Shown here piece after piece: positions 10,446 to 19,466 of a stretch of DNA of 64,000 nucleotides (position 1 is its first letter; every line of letters begins with the position of its first letter). Below the pieces are notes generated by a model that was not told the origin of the DNA, searched no databases, and worked only from the letters and a program-made list of their open reading frames with translations. The position numbers were made by a program, and so were the translations under genes. Source of the stretch: DASXVU01 sp963732855 (lineage in GTDB: Archaea > Thermoplasmatota > Thermoplasmata > Methanomassiliicoccales > UBA472); contig CAVTBB010000005.1 of the NCBI GenBank assembly GCA_963732855.1, positions 620,001 through 684,000 of the forward strand, read 5' to 3'.

Positions 10446-12422
10446 ATGGTTGACAAATCAAAGTATCTGGACGTGTTCATCGAGGAGGCCAGGGAGAACC
10501 TGCAGGGAGTGAACAATGTCCTTCTCGAGCTGGAGGAGAAAGGCTTCAGCGAGGAATCAATGAAAGTGGCCTACCGGGTCGTGCACACAATAAAGGGTAC
10601 AGCCGCGGTCATCGGCATCGAGTCCATCAGCGAACTGGCCCATGTTATGGAAGACCTTTTTGGCATCCTTGTCGAACAAAAGAAGACACCGGAGAAGAAG
10701 CTCCTGAACCTGCTGTTCCGGGGTGCTGACACCATCGAGAAGATGATCGTGCAGCTGGAGAAGGACGGCACCACAGACATCAAGGTCGATGGCCTGATCG
10801 CGGAGATGAAGAAGTTCCAGGACATGTCCTCGAAGGCCGCTGAGGCGGTCGAAGAGAAGGCTGAGAACCAGGGGGCCAACCTACCGCTCAACACAGAGCA
10901 GAGGAAGCAGGTCAACGACGCCATCAGCACCGGGAAACTCGTCTTCGAGGTCGTGGTGACCTATGAGAAGAACCTCAAGTTCAAGGAAGGCAGGGCGTTC
11001 CAGTTGGTCCGCCGACTCTCGCAGATTGGATCGATAATCACATCCAGCCCGGTCTCCACCGAGGTCAAGGAGGACGATGATGGCATAACCATCCTCATGA
11101 CCACCCAGGAGAGCGCGGAGGATATCGGGAAAGCCATCAAGGACGTCATCGGGATGGAGACGGCCGACATCGAGATGCTTATGGGCTTCAAGGACGACGA
11201 GACCAGCCTGGCGAAGACGAATGAGACGTGCGAGGCGGGAAAATCGTCGGAGGGCGGGAGCTCTTCGGAGAAGTCCATCACCACCGGGAACACCATCAGG
11301 GTGAAGAGCAAGCTGCTGGACAAACTGCTGGACCTGGTGGGCGAGATCATGATCAACAACATCCGCATCAACCAGATCGCGACCGACCTGAAGCACCGGG
11401 AGCTGAAGCAGACATTGCAGAACAACTCCCGGCTGATGACCGAGATGCAGGACATAGTGTTGAGGACCAGGATGGTCCCGGTGGATTTCATATTCAAACG
11501 CTTCCCGCGCATGGTCAGGGACGTCAGCGAGGAGAGCAAGAAGGACGTCGAGTTCACCATGAAGGGGAACGATATAGAGATCGACCGCAGCCTGTTAGAC
11601 GAGATAGGGGACGCCCTAGTGCACCTGTTGCGCAACGCTGTCGATCACGGGATCGAGCCGGAGGAGAAGCGCAAGGAATCGGGCAAGCCGGCCAAGGGAA
11701 CCTTGATCCTGTCGGCGTTCCGGGAACAAAGCAGCATCGTTATCACCGTCGAGGATGACGGCCGGGGAATGGACCCGGCCAAGATCGCCAAGAAGGCGGT
11801 GCAGAAAGGATTGGTGACACAGGAGGAGGTCGATCGGATAGAGGAGAAGAAGATCCTCTCGTTCGTGTTCCTACCCGGCTTCTCCACGGCGGATAAGGTA
11901 TCGGACATCTCTGGAAGGGGAGTGGGGCTGGACGTGGTCAAGACCAAGATCGAAGGCTTAGGAGGCTTCGTCAAGCTGGACACCCAGGTCGGAAAGGGCA
12001 CCAAGTTCACGTTGAAGCTGCCCCCCAGCATGTCCATAATCCGGGCGATGCTGGTCGAGGTCAACAACGAGAAGTACGCCATCCCGCTCGAGAACGTGAG
12101 GGAAACGGTCCGGGTAAACATGGACCAGGTGATCGAGGTGGCGCACCAGGGAGTGTTCCGGCTGAGGAACGAGGTCCTGCCGGTCCTGAACATCCATTCG
12201 GAGTTCGGCGGTATGATCGCGGAGCACAAGGACATGCCGGCGATCATCGTCGAGAAGAATGAGAACTCAGCTTGCCTGCTGGTGACCAGACTGATTGGCC
12301 AGCAAGAGATAGTGGTGAAGAACCTGGGACGCGACCTGAGGTCAGCCGGATTCTTCTCCGGCGCGACGATATTGGGCGATGGCAAAGTGGCCATGATACT
12401 TGACGTGGGGGCATTCATATGA
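10446..12422 (+). CDS. cheA: Chemotaxis histidine kinase CheA
   Basis: 658 residues with the full P1-P5 plan. P1 holds the phosphoacceptor His47 in VVHTIKGTAA. A P2-like CheY-docking region is at about 155-245, the P3 dimerisation helix starts at SKLLDKLLDLVGEI, and the P4 ATPase shows the N box LLRNAVDHG, G1 EDDGRGMD and G2 GRGVGLDVVK. A CheW-like P5 domain occupies the last 140 residues. It passes phosphate to CheY and CheB. The gene overlaps the first cheC by 4 bp, and the frame is intact. Confidence 0.97.
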   Translation: MVDKSKYLDVFIEEARENLQGVNNVLLELEEKGFSEESMKVAYRVVHTIKGTAAVIGIESISELAHVMEDLFGILVEQKKTPEKKLLNLLFRGADTIEKMIVQLEKDGTTDIKVDGLIAEMKKFQDMSSKAAEAVEEKAENQGANLPLNTEQRKQVNDAISTGKLVFEVVVTYEKNLKFKEGRAFQLVRRLSQIGSIITSSPVSTEVKEDDDGITILMTTQESAEDIGKAIKDVIGMETADIEMLMGFKDDETSLAKTNETCEAGKSSEGGSSSEKSITTGNTIRVKSKLLDKLLDLVGEIMINNIRINQIATDLKHRELKQTLQNNSRLMTEMQDIVLRTRMVPVDFIFKRFPRMVRDVSEESKKDVEFTMKGNDIEIDRSLLDEIGDALVHLLRNAVDHGIEPEEKRKESGKPAKGTLILSAFREQSSIVITVEDDGRGMDPAKIAKKAVQKGLVTQEEVDRIEEKKILSFVFLPGFSTADKVSDISGRGVGLDVVKTKIEGLGGFVKLDTQVGKGTKFTLKLPPSMSIIRAMLVEVNNEKYAIPLENVRETVRVNMDQVIEVAHQGVFRLRNEVLPVLNIHSEFGGMIAEHKDMPAIIVEKNENSACLLVTRLIGQQEIVVKNLGRDLRSAGFFSGATILGDGKVAMILDVGAFI

Positions 12423-13075
12423 GCAAGAGGACAGAGAGCCTGGATGAGCTGCAAATCGACGCCTTGCGCGAGATCGGCAATGTGGGAGCTTCCTACGCAT
12501 GCGGGGCATTGACCAATCTGGTCAAGAAAGAGGTCCTGATCGATGTGACCGATTGCTTCTTGGAACCGATGGATGCGCATCTCGGACGTTTCGGCCAGCC
12601 GAAGGACATAGTGGTGACAGTGTGCATCGATGTGGCCACCGGTAAGGGCAGCCGGGTTCTGATGATCCTCCCCAAGGACATTGCCACGATGCTGTCCGAT
12701 ATGATGATGGGGACGCATAACCCCCCGGGCAGGATGCCCACGGAGGAGGACAAGGAGGTCCTGACCGAGATGGGGGATGTCTGCATCCGGGAGTACCTGG
12801 CACCGATATCTAAGTTCCTCAAGATCTCGCCCATGCCCTCGGCGCCGGTGGTGCACGTGCAGTATGTGGGGGCATCGGCCGCCAAAGCCAATTCGGTGCT
12901 CGGTCTGAACGCGCCCTGGGAGATCAGGATAATGACGAACTACGTCGATCGGGCCAAGAAATACCACGGCACGATCATGTTCCTGCCGGATGTGGCGACC
13001 CAGGACCTGACGTTCAAGAAATTCGGCGTTGACACAGAATCACAATCCGCCATGTTCGCGAAGTTCGGGGTTTAA
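12419..13075 (+). CDS. cheC: CheY-phosphate phosphatase CheC (first copy)
   Basis: 218 residues. CheC proteins carry two copies of a D/S-xxx-E-xx-N active motif. The first is clear (DALREIGN near residue 12), while the second reads EVLTEMGD, with Asp in place of Asn, so one active site may be lost. It probably dephosphorylates CheY-P and may bind CheD. It overlaps the end of cheA by 4 bp. The C-terminal region ending FGVDTESQSAMFAKFGV resembles a duplicated tail. Confidence 0.9.
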   Translation: MSKRTESLDELQIDALREIGNVGASYACGALTNLVKKEVLIDVTDCFLEPMDAHLGRFGQPKDIVVTVCIDVATGKGSRVLMILPKDIATMLSDMMMGTHNPPGRMPTEEDKEVLTEMGDVCIREYLAPISKFLKISPMPSAPVVHVQYVGASAAKANSVLGLNAPWEIRIMTNYVDRAKKYHGTIMFLPDVATQDLTFKKFGVDTESQSAMFAKFGV

Positions 13076-13088
13076 ACAGGTGAGAAAA

Positions 13089-13715
13089 ATGGAGAACAGC
13101 ACAGACTTTCAATCATCATACACGCCAGAACAGATAGACGCCCTGCGCGAGATCGGAAATATCGGGGCTTCGCACGCCTCGACTGCCTTGACCACCCTGC
13201 TGGGCCAGGACATCCTAGTGGATGTCCCAGAATGCTTCATCTGCAAGACCCTAGAGGCGCCCTACGTCCTGGGGGACGCGGAGCAGTCAGTAGTGGCGGT
13301 CTATCTCGACGCCTACGGAAAGGGGAAAGGCAGTATGCTGCTGATCCTCTCCGAGGATATCGCCAAGAAGATGACGGACATGCTCCTCCGGCGGGACCAT
13401 GACCCCAATAGGGCTGTCATGGACGACGACCAGGAGGCGATATCGGAGATAGGCAATATCTGCGGCTCGGCCTACCTGAACGCTATCTCGAACCTGTTGG
13501 GGTGCACGATGCTGCCCTCACCGCCCGGCTTCGCCGTTGGCATGCTCGGTGCGATACTGCAATACCCGGCAACCTTGGCCTCGGATGAGTATGATTACCT
13601 GGTGATCATAAAGACGCACTTCATTACTGACCGGCAAAGGTTCCCTGGCTATTTCATCTACATTCCCGACCGCGAGACCGAGAAGCTCCTGATGGAAAAG
13701 TTCGGAATCCAGTGA
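13089..13715 (+). CDS. cheC: CheY-phosphate phosphatase CheC (second copy)
   Basis: 208 residues from the ATG at 13089, chosen because CAGGTGAG sits just upstream and the longer frame overlaps the previous gene. The motifs DALREIGN and EAISEIGN are both present, so this copy looks the more complete phosphatase of the pair. Tandem cheC genes of unequal motif quality suggest a division of labour, for example CheY-P hydrolysis against CheD binding; that is inference. cheD follows after 4 bp. Confidence 0.9.
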   Translation: MENSTDFQSSYTPEQIDALREIGNIGASHASTALTTLLGQDILVDVPECFICKTLEAPYVLGDAEQSVVAVYLDAYGKGKGSMLLILSEDIAKKMTDMLLRRDHDPNRAVMDDDQEAISEIGNICGSAYLNAISNLLGCTMLPSPPGFAVGMLGAILQYPATLASDEYDYLVIIKTHFITDRQRFPGYFIYIPDRETEKLLMEKFGIQ

Positions 13716-13719
13716 TCCG

Positions 13720-14283
13720 ATGAATTCTGCAAGGAGCTGTGAACAGGCGTTGATCGGCGCGATCCCGGGGACCATATCGGTCCCCAGGCCGAAAGTCAAC
13801 TATCTTGACAAGGATTTGATAGTCGGCGTGGGAGACTACAAAATCGTGTCCTCTCCGCTGGAGCTGATGTGCATCGGCCTGGGCTCATGCGTTGGCATCG
13901 CCATATGGGACAGCCGAGTAGAGATCGGCGGACTGGCGCACGCGATGCTGCCGGCCTACGATGAGGGCAAGGATAAGGTGAACACGTCGAAGTACGCGGA
14001 TTCTGCCACATTCCTGATGGTGGATGAGATTGTGGAAATGGGTGCGAGTCGTTCCAATCTCAAAGCGAAGGTCGCCGGAGGAGCGCAGATGTTCTCGTTC
14101 TCCTGCAATGACTCGCTGAACATAGGGCAAAGGAACGCGGAGTCTGCGAGGGCAGCATTGAAAAAGGAAAGGATCCCGTTGCTGGCAGAAGAGGTTGGCG
14201 GTAACAAGGGCAGGACCATCTTCTTTACTCCGAACGACGGAGTGGTGCGGATACAGAAGGGGTCAGAGATCACTTATCTCTGA
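13720..14283 (+). CDS. cheD: Receptor glutamine deamidase CheD
   Basis: 187 residues. CheD deamidates receptor glutamines, and its interaction with CheC links adaptation to CheY-P. The catalytic Cys is in GLGSCVGIAIWD near residue 52 and the His in GGLAHAMLP near 71; KVAGGAQMF is also typical. It has an N-terminal extension of about 30 residues relative to the core domain. Last gene of the che operon. A T-rich run (TTGTTTTTATT) follows the stop and may end transcription. A decayed second copy lies at 18610-18985. Confidence 0.93.
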   Translation: MNSARSCEQALIGAIPGTISVPRPKVNYLDKDLIVGVGDYKIVSSPLELMCIGLGSCVGIAIWDSRVEIGGLAHAMLPAYDEGKDKVNTSKYADSATFLMVDEIVEMGASRSNLKAKVAGGAQMFSFSCNDSLNIGQRNAESARAALKKERIPLLAEEVGGNKGRTIFFTPNDGVVRIQKGSEITYL

Positions 14284-14329
14284 TCCTTGTTTTTATTCTG
14301 CCCGGAAAGAATATATCATCTTGCCAGCC

Positions 14330-14697
14330 GTTAGCGTGTTCGACAAGGCAGGAGACGAGAGACCTGATGGGCATGGTCGGACAGCACCGCATCGCGCAGA
14401 TAACGAAGAAAGACCTTGCCGCCGTTTGCGAGTGCATGGTGGAGGATTCCAGAGAGCGGACATCGCCTAGTTCAGCGTCTCCAACCGGATCAGTTCGATG
14501 GAGTTCATCGAATCATATTGGACGGCCGGAAATTGGAGAACATGATGGACTATGTGGCGGCCTCTGAAGTTCACCACTGGGCATCATGTTCCCCGAAGCC
14601 AGATCCCAAATGACATGGCCGCGGCGATCTTCGGAACATCGTCGACGAAGTCAAGATCAGGTCTGGCAAGGACTTAAAGCTCAATGGTTTCGAATAA
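14330..14697 (+). pseudogene. Decayed copy of the 133-residue gene at 19038-19439
   Basis: Nucleotide alignment by eye to 19030-19420 is clear over most of its length (for example shared TCAGTTCGATGGAGTTCATC and GACATGGCCGCGGCGATCTTC-like tracts), but several indels break the frame, so no continuous product is possible. It follows the intact cheD exactly as the intact copy follows the decayed cheD at 18610. The product family is not recognised. Confidence 0.8.
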
Positions 14698-14754
14698 TGC
14701 AATCCTCCGATCCAGTCCCATTAACACCTATCAGCGCGTGTGTTCTTCATCAAG

Positions 14755-14892
14755 ATGGAGCCTCCGACCTGCGCCGTGTTCTACGGCAAGCCGCTCAAAA
14801 TAGATCGAAAAAACGAGGTCCATGCGAGTGCCAGTGTCACAATAACAGAGATGCTGGCATGGATTAAGTTCAAGAAGTCATATTCAGTTTAG
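14755..14892 (+). CDS. Possible small protein of 45 residues, unknown
   Basis: An open frame from ATG 14755 to TAG 14892 reads MEPPTCAVFYGKPLKID and continues plausibly to KKSYSV. In-frame codons upstream (VFFIK) suggest it may be the tail of something longer and decayed. It sits between a pseudogene and the cobalamin-binding protein. No family recognised; it may be a chance frame. Confidence 0.25.
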   Translation: MEPPTCAVFYGKPLKIDRKNEVHASASVTITEMLAWIKFKKSYSV

Positions 14893-14938
14893 CGTCAAAG
14901 CCAATATTGATTAATCCAAGGAACACGATGTTGACATC

Positions 14939-16002
14939 ATGACGTCGGAGAAAGGCCAAGACCCCTATGACTTGATCGATAGGATGGCATATCGGGCTAT
15001 TGATGAACAACGTCATATGCGACCTGCGCTTTTCGCCAGCTATAAGGGTGTGGACAATGAACATTGCATTAGGGACACGAAGTACCATTTAACCTTCCTT
15101 TTCGATGCTGCGAGCATCGAGGCTTCTGAGCTCTTCATCAACTACGTTGCCTGGGCGCGGGTCCTCCTAAAGCATTTGAAAATCGAGCCGGAAATATTCC
15201 TGGAAAACCTACAATTCATGCAGAAGGAATGTAAAAAGGAACTTCTGCAGCCTTTCGCTGGTCAGGTGGATGCCATCATCCAGTTGGCCATCGACCGTTT
15301 TCCAAGCATGACTGATACCGTGCCATCTTTCATCGATGAGGAGGAAGGGAACGGAAAGATCGCATCGAAGTACCTGAAAGCGATCCTAGAGTCCGACCGG
15401 TTGGAAGCGCATAAGGTCATAAATAATGCGCGATCCCAGGGCCTGGATATTAGGGAGATCTACTTGTCCATCTTTCAGACAGTACAATATGAGATCGGAG
15501 ACAATGGCAACATAGACATATCTCAGTGGCGCAGGAGCACTATGCGACCGCCGTCTCGCAGCAGCTGATAGCCCAGATCTATCCGTCGATCCTTACGCCA
15601 AGTATGAAGAAGGGCTCGGCAGTGGTGGCCTGCGTCGGGAACGAACTTCACGAGATGGGAGCGCGTATGGTGGCGGACTTCCTGGAGATGGATGGGTGGG
15701 ACGTCAGTTATCTTGGTTCCAATACACCGACCGCGGGAATTATGTCTTATCTAAAGCAACGAAAAGCAAGGATGCTGATGATCTCTGCGACCATGGGCTA
15801 CAATGTCAAGAACGTCCAGGAACTTGTGAAAGCGGTGAGGTCGGATGGAGAATTGAACCAGGTCAATATAGTGGTTGGCGGCTATCCATTTAATATTGTC
15901 GCCGACCTATGGAAATCAGTGGGCGCGGACGGATATGCCAGGGATGCCAATGAAGTGGTCATGGTGGCGAACTTGATGCACACCAGGGAAGGCAACCCGT
16001 GA
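14939..16002 (+). CDS. CarH/LitR-type cobalamin-binding sensor protein (frame broken once)
   Basis: About 354 residues after repair. The N-terminal 115 or so residues are helical and unassigned. A four-helix cobalamin-cap domain and a Rossmann B12-binding domain follow. The frame slips once near 15500-15505 (one base missing). In the repaired frame a Trp codon at 15505 is followed after exactly nine codons by Glu-His (15535-15540), the W-x9-EH motif of CarH photoreceptors. The lower-ligand motif ELHEMG (15643-15660) matches the E/DxHxxG signature, and GGYPF near the end is the usual base-binding loop. There is no DNA-binding domain. The stop overlaps the start of the kinase at 15999, so the two are probably a sensor-kinase pair. 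Light, adenosylcobalamin or corrinoid state is the likely cue (inference). Confidence 0.8.
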
Positions 16003-17573
16003 AGGAATGTAAGGCACTGATCCTGATATGCGATAGTACCTGGATGATAGAGGACGCTCTAATAATGTCAGACCGCCTGATTGTCATCGAACCGGGCATG
16101 ATAGGGAGCACATTCAAGGATGTGGTACAAGGGGGGAATCAAGCAGACCTGGAATTCTTCATGGACAGGCTTCGAAACGGGGCCGCCGTATCAGGCGTGG
16201 AACTACAGCTCCTATGCCAGGGCGATGTCACATTAATGCAGTTCTTCGGATATGAGGTCGATGACCGTTTCGTAATTGGAGCCGGTAAAGGCTTGGAGAA
16301 TATGCTGGCCCTGTGCGTTGATACCGCAACAAGGGCCGATATTGAGCGGGAAACGCTCATTCACAAGTTCCTGATGACCTTCCTGAACCAGCCTTCGGTG
16401 ACCAGCGTGGATGCGCATATCTTAGATGATATCTCACGCCTGAACAATGATATCATCAACACCAACCGGGAGCTGGCCAAGCGTAATTTTGAGCTTTTTC
16501 TCGAAAAGGAGCAGAATCGGGTGACGATAGCTAGCATAGGCGAGGCGGTGGTGGCCACCGATGCCCGGGGCAAGATCACCGTGATGAATGCCATGGCCGA
16601 ACAGCTGACCGGTTGGTCAAGACAAGATGTCTTGGGCATGGATGTGGCGGAGGTTGTGAGATTCGTTCAGGGCACGGACCATATCCCACTGCACCATCTA
16701 TTCTCCACCTCCCTGGCAGAGAGCGTCCGTTCCACCTTACCTGCGAATGCGATGCTCGTACGTCGCGATGGTGTGATCTTGCCGGTGGATGATAGCATCG
16801 CACCTATCAAGGACGAATCAGGCGAGACGAATGGGCTGGTCATCACCTTCCGGGACGTCACCGAGAGCAAGCGATTGGAGAAGGCGTTGGCTCAGGCCAA
16901 TGCCAAGCTTGGCATCCTGAACAGCATAACCCGACATGACATCCTCAATCAGATGACCATGCTGACTGGCTTCCTAGAGCTGTGCAAGCGGCGGGAGAAG
17001 AATCCGGAACTGGTGTCATACCTTGATCGGATGTCCCGGGCGGCCAGTACAGTGCAAAGGCAGATCTCGTTCACCAAGGACTACCAGGACATGGGGGTCA
17101 AGACCCCCACTTGGATCCCGATCGGCCGACAGACCGCCGAGGCGTTTGCCATGCTTCACCTCCCAGGGATGATACTGGACGACCGAACGGACGGAGTCGA
17201 GATACTGGCAGACCAGCTGGCAGAGAAGGTGCCCTATAACCTGATCGACAATTCAGTGCGTCATGGAGAGCACGTCAAGCATATCATGATGCAGGCAGAG
17301 CAGGTGGGGGATCGCATGCTGATCGTGTACCAAGACGATGGCAAGGGCATCGAAGCCGAGATTAAGGAACACATCTTTGAGAATGGCTTCGGCAAGAACA
17401 CTGGCCTAGGACTATTCCTCACACGCGAGATACTGTCAATCACCGATATCACCATCGTGGAGAACGGGCGGACCGACCAGGGCGCGCGATTCGAAATACA
17501 GGTGCCGAGCGGTGGCTGGCGGCGTTCCTTGTCCCATATGATCGATGATCCGTTGAACCATATCGACATTTGA
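15999..17573 (+). CDS. PAS-domain sensor histidine kinase paired with the CarH-like protein
   Basis: 524 residues with no transmembrane segment. A PAS-like N-terminal region (about 1-130) and a helical linker precede a second PAS (about 185-300, starting TIASIGEAVVATDARGKI), a H box with His near 313 (TRHDILNQ), an N box (NLIDNSVRHG), G1 (YQDDGKGI) and G2 (GKNTGLGLF). The HDxxN H box is shared with the other kinases in this window. Its ATG overlaps the cobalamin protein by 4 bp, so the two are translationally coupled. No receiver gene lies beside it; it may signal to CheY or to an unlinked regulator. Confidence 0.88.
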   Translation: MKECKALILICDSTWMIEDALIMSDRLIVIEPGMIGSTFKDVVQGGNQADLEFFMDRLRNGAAVSGVELQLLCQGDVTLMQFFGYEVDDRFVIGAGKGLENMLALCVDTATRADIERETLIHKFLMTFLNQPSVTSVDAHILDDISRLNNDIINTNRELAKRNFELFLEKEQNRVTIASIGEAVVATDARGKITVMNAMAEQLTGWSRQDVLGMDVAEVVRFVQGTDHIPLHHLFSTSLAESVRSTLPANAMLVRRDGVILPVDDSIAPIKDESGETNGLVITFRDVTESKRLEKALAQANAKLGILNSITRHDILNQMTMLTGFLELCKRREKNPELVSYLDRMSRAASTVQRQISFTKDYQDMGVKTPTWIPIGRQTAEAFAMLHLPGMILDDRTDGVEILADQLAEKVPYNLIDNSVRHGEHVKHIMMQAEQVGDRMLIVYQDDGKGIEAEIKEHIFENGFGKNTGLGLFLTREILSITDITIVENGRTDQGARFEIQVPSGGWRRSLSHMIDDPLNHIDI

Positions 17574-17638
17574 GGTTTTCATGCCATGATTGCCGGGAGA
17601 GATACCTAGCCATCCCGCCATCCGGAGCGGTTCCTTTT

Positions 17639-18511
17639 TCACTCGACCGGCATATCACGGACCGGCTTCCTCAGTTCGATGCAGAAGACCGTACCCTTCG
17701 GCATGTTCTCTTCCACCCATATGCTCCCACCATACCGTTGCACGATGCGTTTGACGATGAACAAACCGAGCCCGGTGTTCCCCTTCGGCCCGAACTTGAA
17801 ACCTTCCTTGAACAATCCCTCTCTGGCTTCCGCCGGTATCCCGTTGCCGTCGTCGGTGACCTTTACCCGAACTTTATGCCCTTTCTCCTCGATGTCGATG
17901 CGAACGATCGTCGGCGCCGCATGCCAAATGGCGTTTGACACCAGGTTCTCCAGCACGTTGAACATCGCGCCGTCGGCCATAGCCCAACCACGTCCCATCA
18001 ACTTGATCTCGACACCGCGTCCCTGGTTAAGACGTAGCACCCTCTCCGCCATGCCGGCAACGTCCATGGGCGTAAGTTCCATCGGTCCATAGGAATTCTC
18101 TAGTGTCGCCAACTTCGTCACGATCTCGCCGCAGGCCTCCATGTTCCTCCGAGCCATGTCCAGGAACTTCGCCTCCCCGGAACGGTCGAATAGCTCCAGA
18201 CCGCCCTGGGCCACTGTCAGCTTGTTCAGGAGGTCGTGCCTCAATACCTGGCTGATGGTTCTCTGCCACTCTAGCCCGTCCCATTGCTCCTCAACCATTT
18301 CTTCATCGAGCAACGTCCCGCCCGCAAGAAAATTGCCCATTTTGGTCTGTTCCGCTTCCGATCTAGCGGCCGTGCCCCTTCGGGCCTCTTGGTCGGCCCA
18401 AATCCTCGGTCCGCCTATTCCGATGAGGGGTGCTTCCCTCAACTCGTCCTGTGAAAACATACTACCCATCCCATCCTTCCAGCGGTAGAAGGGTGTACTG
18501 AGCGCCGACAT
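17639..18511 (-). CDS. Orphan soluble histidine kinase
   Basis: 290 residues. After about 75 unassigned N-terminal residues come a H box (VLRHDLLNKL, His near 91) and an ATPase domain with N box ENLVSNAIWH, G1 TDDGNGIP and G2 GPKGNTGLGLF. No sensor domain or membrane segment is visible, so input must come from a partner or the short N-terminus. It is a close paralog of 38758-39564, with long shared nucleotide tracts over the H-box region. It converges with the kinase at 15999-17573 across a 65-bp gap. Confidence 0.85.
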   Translation of the reverse strand: MSALSTPFYRWKDGMGSMFSQDELREAPLIGIGGPRIWADQEARRGTAARSEAEQTKMGNFLAGGTLLDEEMVEEQWDGLEWQRTISQVLRHDLLNKLTVAQGGLELFDRSGEAKFLDMARRNMEACGEIVTKLATLENSYGPMELTPMDVAGMAERVLRLNQGRGVEIKLMGRGWAMADGAMFNVLENLVSNAIWHAAPTIVRIDIEEKGHKVRVKVTDDGNGIPAEAREGLFKEGFKFGPKGNTGLGLFIVKRIVQRYGGSIWVEENMPKGTVFCIELRKPVRDMPVE

Positions 18512-18609
18512 TTGAGCGCTTGCCTACCTTTCAACGACCGGTAGATGAAAAGCCTCCACGGATTATATGAACCCGCCATTCCCGGAATCAACAATGATAA
18601 CAACGGACA

Positions 18610-18985
18610 GGGACAGCCGGGCAGAGCTCGACGGCGCAGCACACACGATGCTTCCGGCATATACGATGAGGGAAAGGACAGGGTGAACGCCTCAAATTTC
18701 GCAGATTCGGCCACGTTCCTTATGATGGAGGAGATCGTGGACAGGGGAGAGGCCCACCCTAACCTAAAGGCGAAGACCGCTAGCGGGCGCAGATGTTCTC
18801 GTTCTCGTGCAACGACACGCTGAACATCGGGCAGAGCAACGCCGAATCAACAAAGCTGTGTTGAAAAAGAGAGGATCCCACAGCTGGCCGAGGAGATTGG
18901 CGGGAACAAGGACAGGACCATCTTCTTCAAGCCTAATGATGGTACGGTTCGTATCCAAAAGGGTTCAGAGATAATCTATCTGTGA
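18610..18985 (+). pseudogene. Decayed, 5'-truncated copy of cheD
   Basis: Aligns to cheD from about 13905 to its end. It lacks the N-terminal part with the catalytic GLGSC cysteine and has at least two frame breaks (near 18785 and 18850), but keeps recognisable blocks (YDEGKDRVNASNFADSATF; KGSEIIYL). The T-rich sequence after its stop also matches that after cheD, so the duplication extended past the gene into its downstream neighbour. Confidence 0.85.
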
Positions 18986-19037
18986 TCCCTGCTTTTTATC
19001 AAGTCCCGAAAGAATAATCATCTAGCCATACATTCGC

Positions 19038-19439
19038 ATGCCAATGAGGCAGGAGACAAGAGCCCTGATAGGAATTGTGGGGCAGCGCCGGATCGCACAG
19101 ATCGCTAAGAAAGACCCCACCACTATCAGTGAATGCATGGTTGCGGATTCCGGTGAGAGAGGCATCGTGCGCATCACCATCTCCGGCCAAATCAGTTCGA
19201 TGGAGTTCATCGAATCGGACAAGACCGCTGGGAAAGTGGAGAACATGGAGGACTATGCAGCGGTTGTGGCCGATGTCCCAACGCTGGGCATAATGTTTCC
19301 CGAGTCCAGGTTCCCGAGGGACATGGCCGCGGCGATCTTCCAGACCATTGTGGCCGAGGTCAAGAAGAGATCGGGGAAGGATTTCAAGTTCACCGGGTTC
19401 GTTTACGACGATATGGGGAACGTGAAGGCGACCAGATGA
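19038..19439 (+). CDS. Unknown 133-residue soluble protein linked to cheD
   Basis: 133 residues, no membrane segment, mixed alpha/beta composition; the central motif VRITISGQISSMEFIES suggests paired strands. Family not recognised. A decayed copy follows the intact cheD at 14330. The cheD-plus-this-gene pair was therefore once duplicated, with a different member kept in each copy. This association hints at a role in chemotaxis adaptation, which is inference. Start chosen at ATG 19038; an ATG nine bases on is also possible. Confidence 0.7.
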   Translation: MPMRQETRALIGIVGQRRIAQIAKKDPTTISECMVADSGERGIVRITISGQISSMEFIESDKTAGKVENMEDYAAVVADVPTLGIMFPESRFPRDMAAAIFQTIVAEVKKRSGKDFKFTGFVYDDMGNVKATR

Positions 19440-19466
19440 TAGGATTGGCGCATGGGGTAAAGAAAC

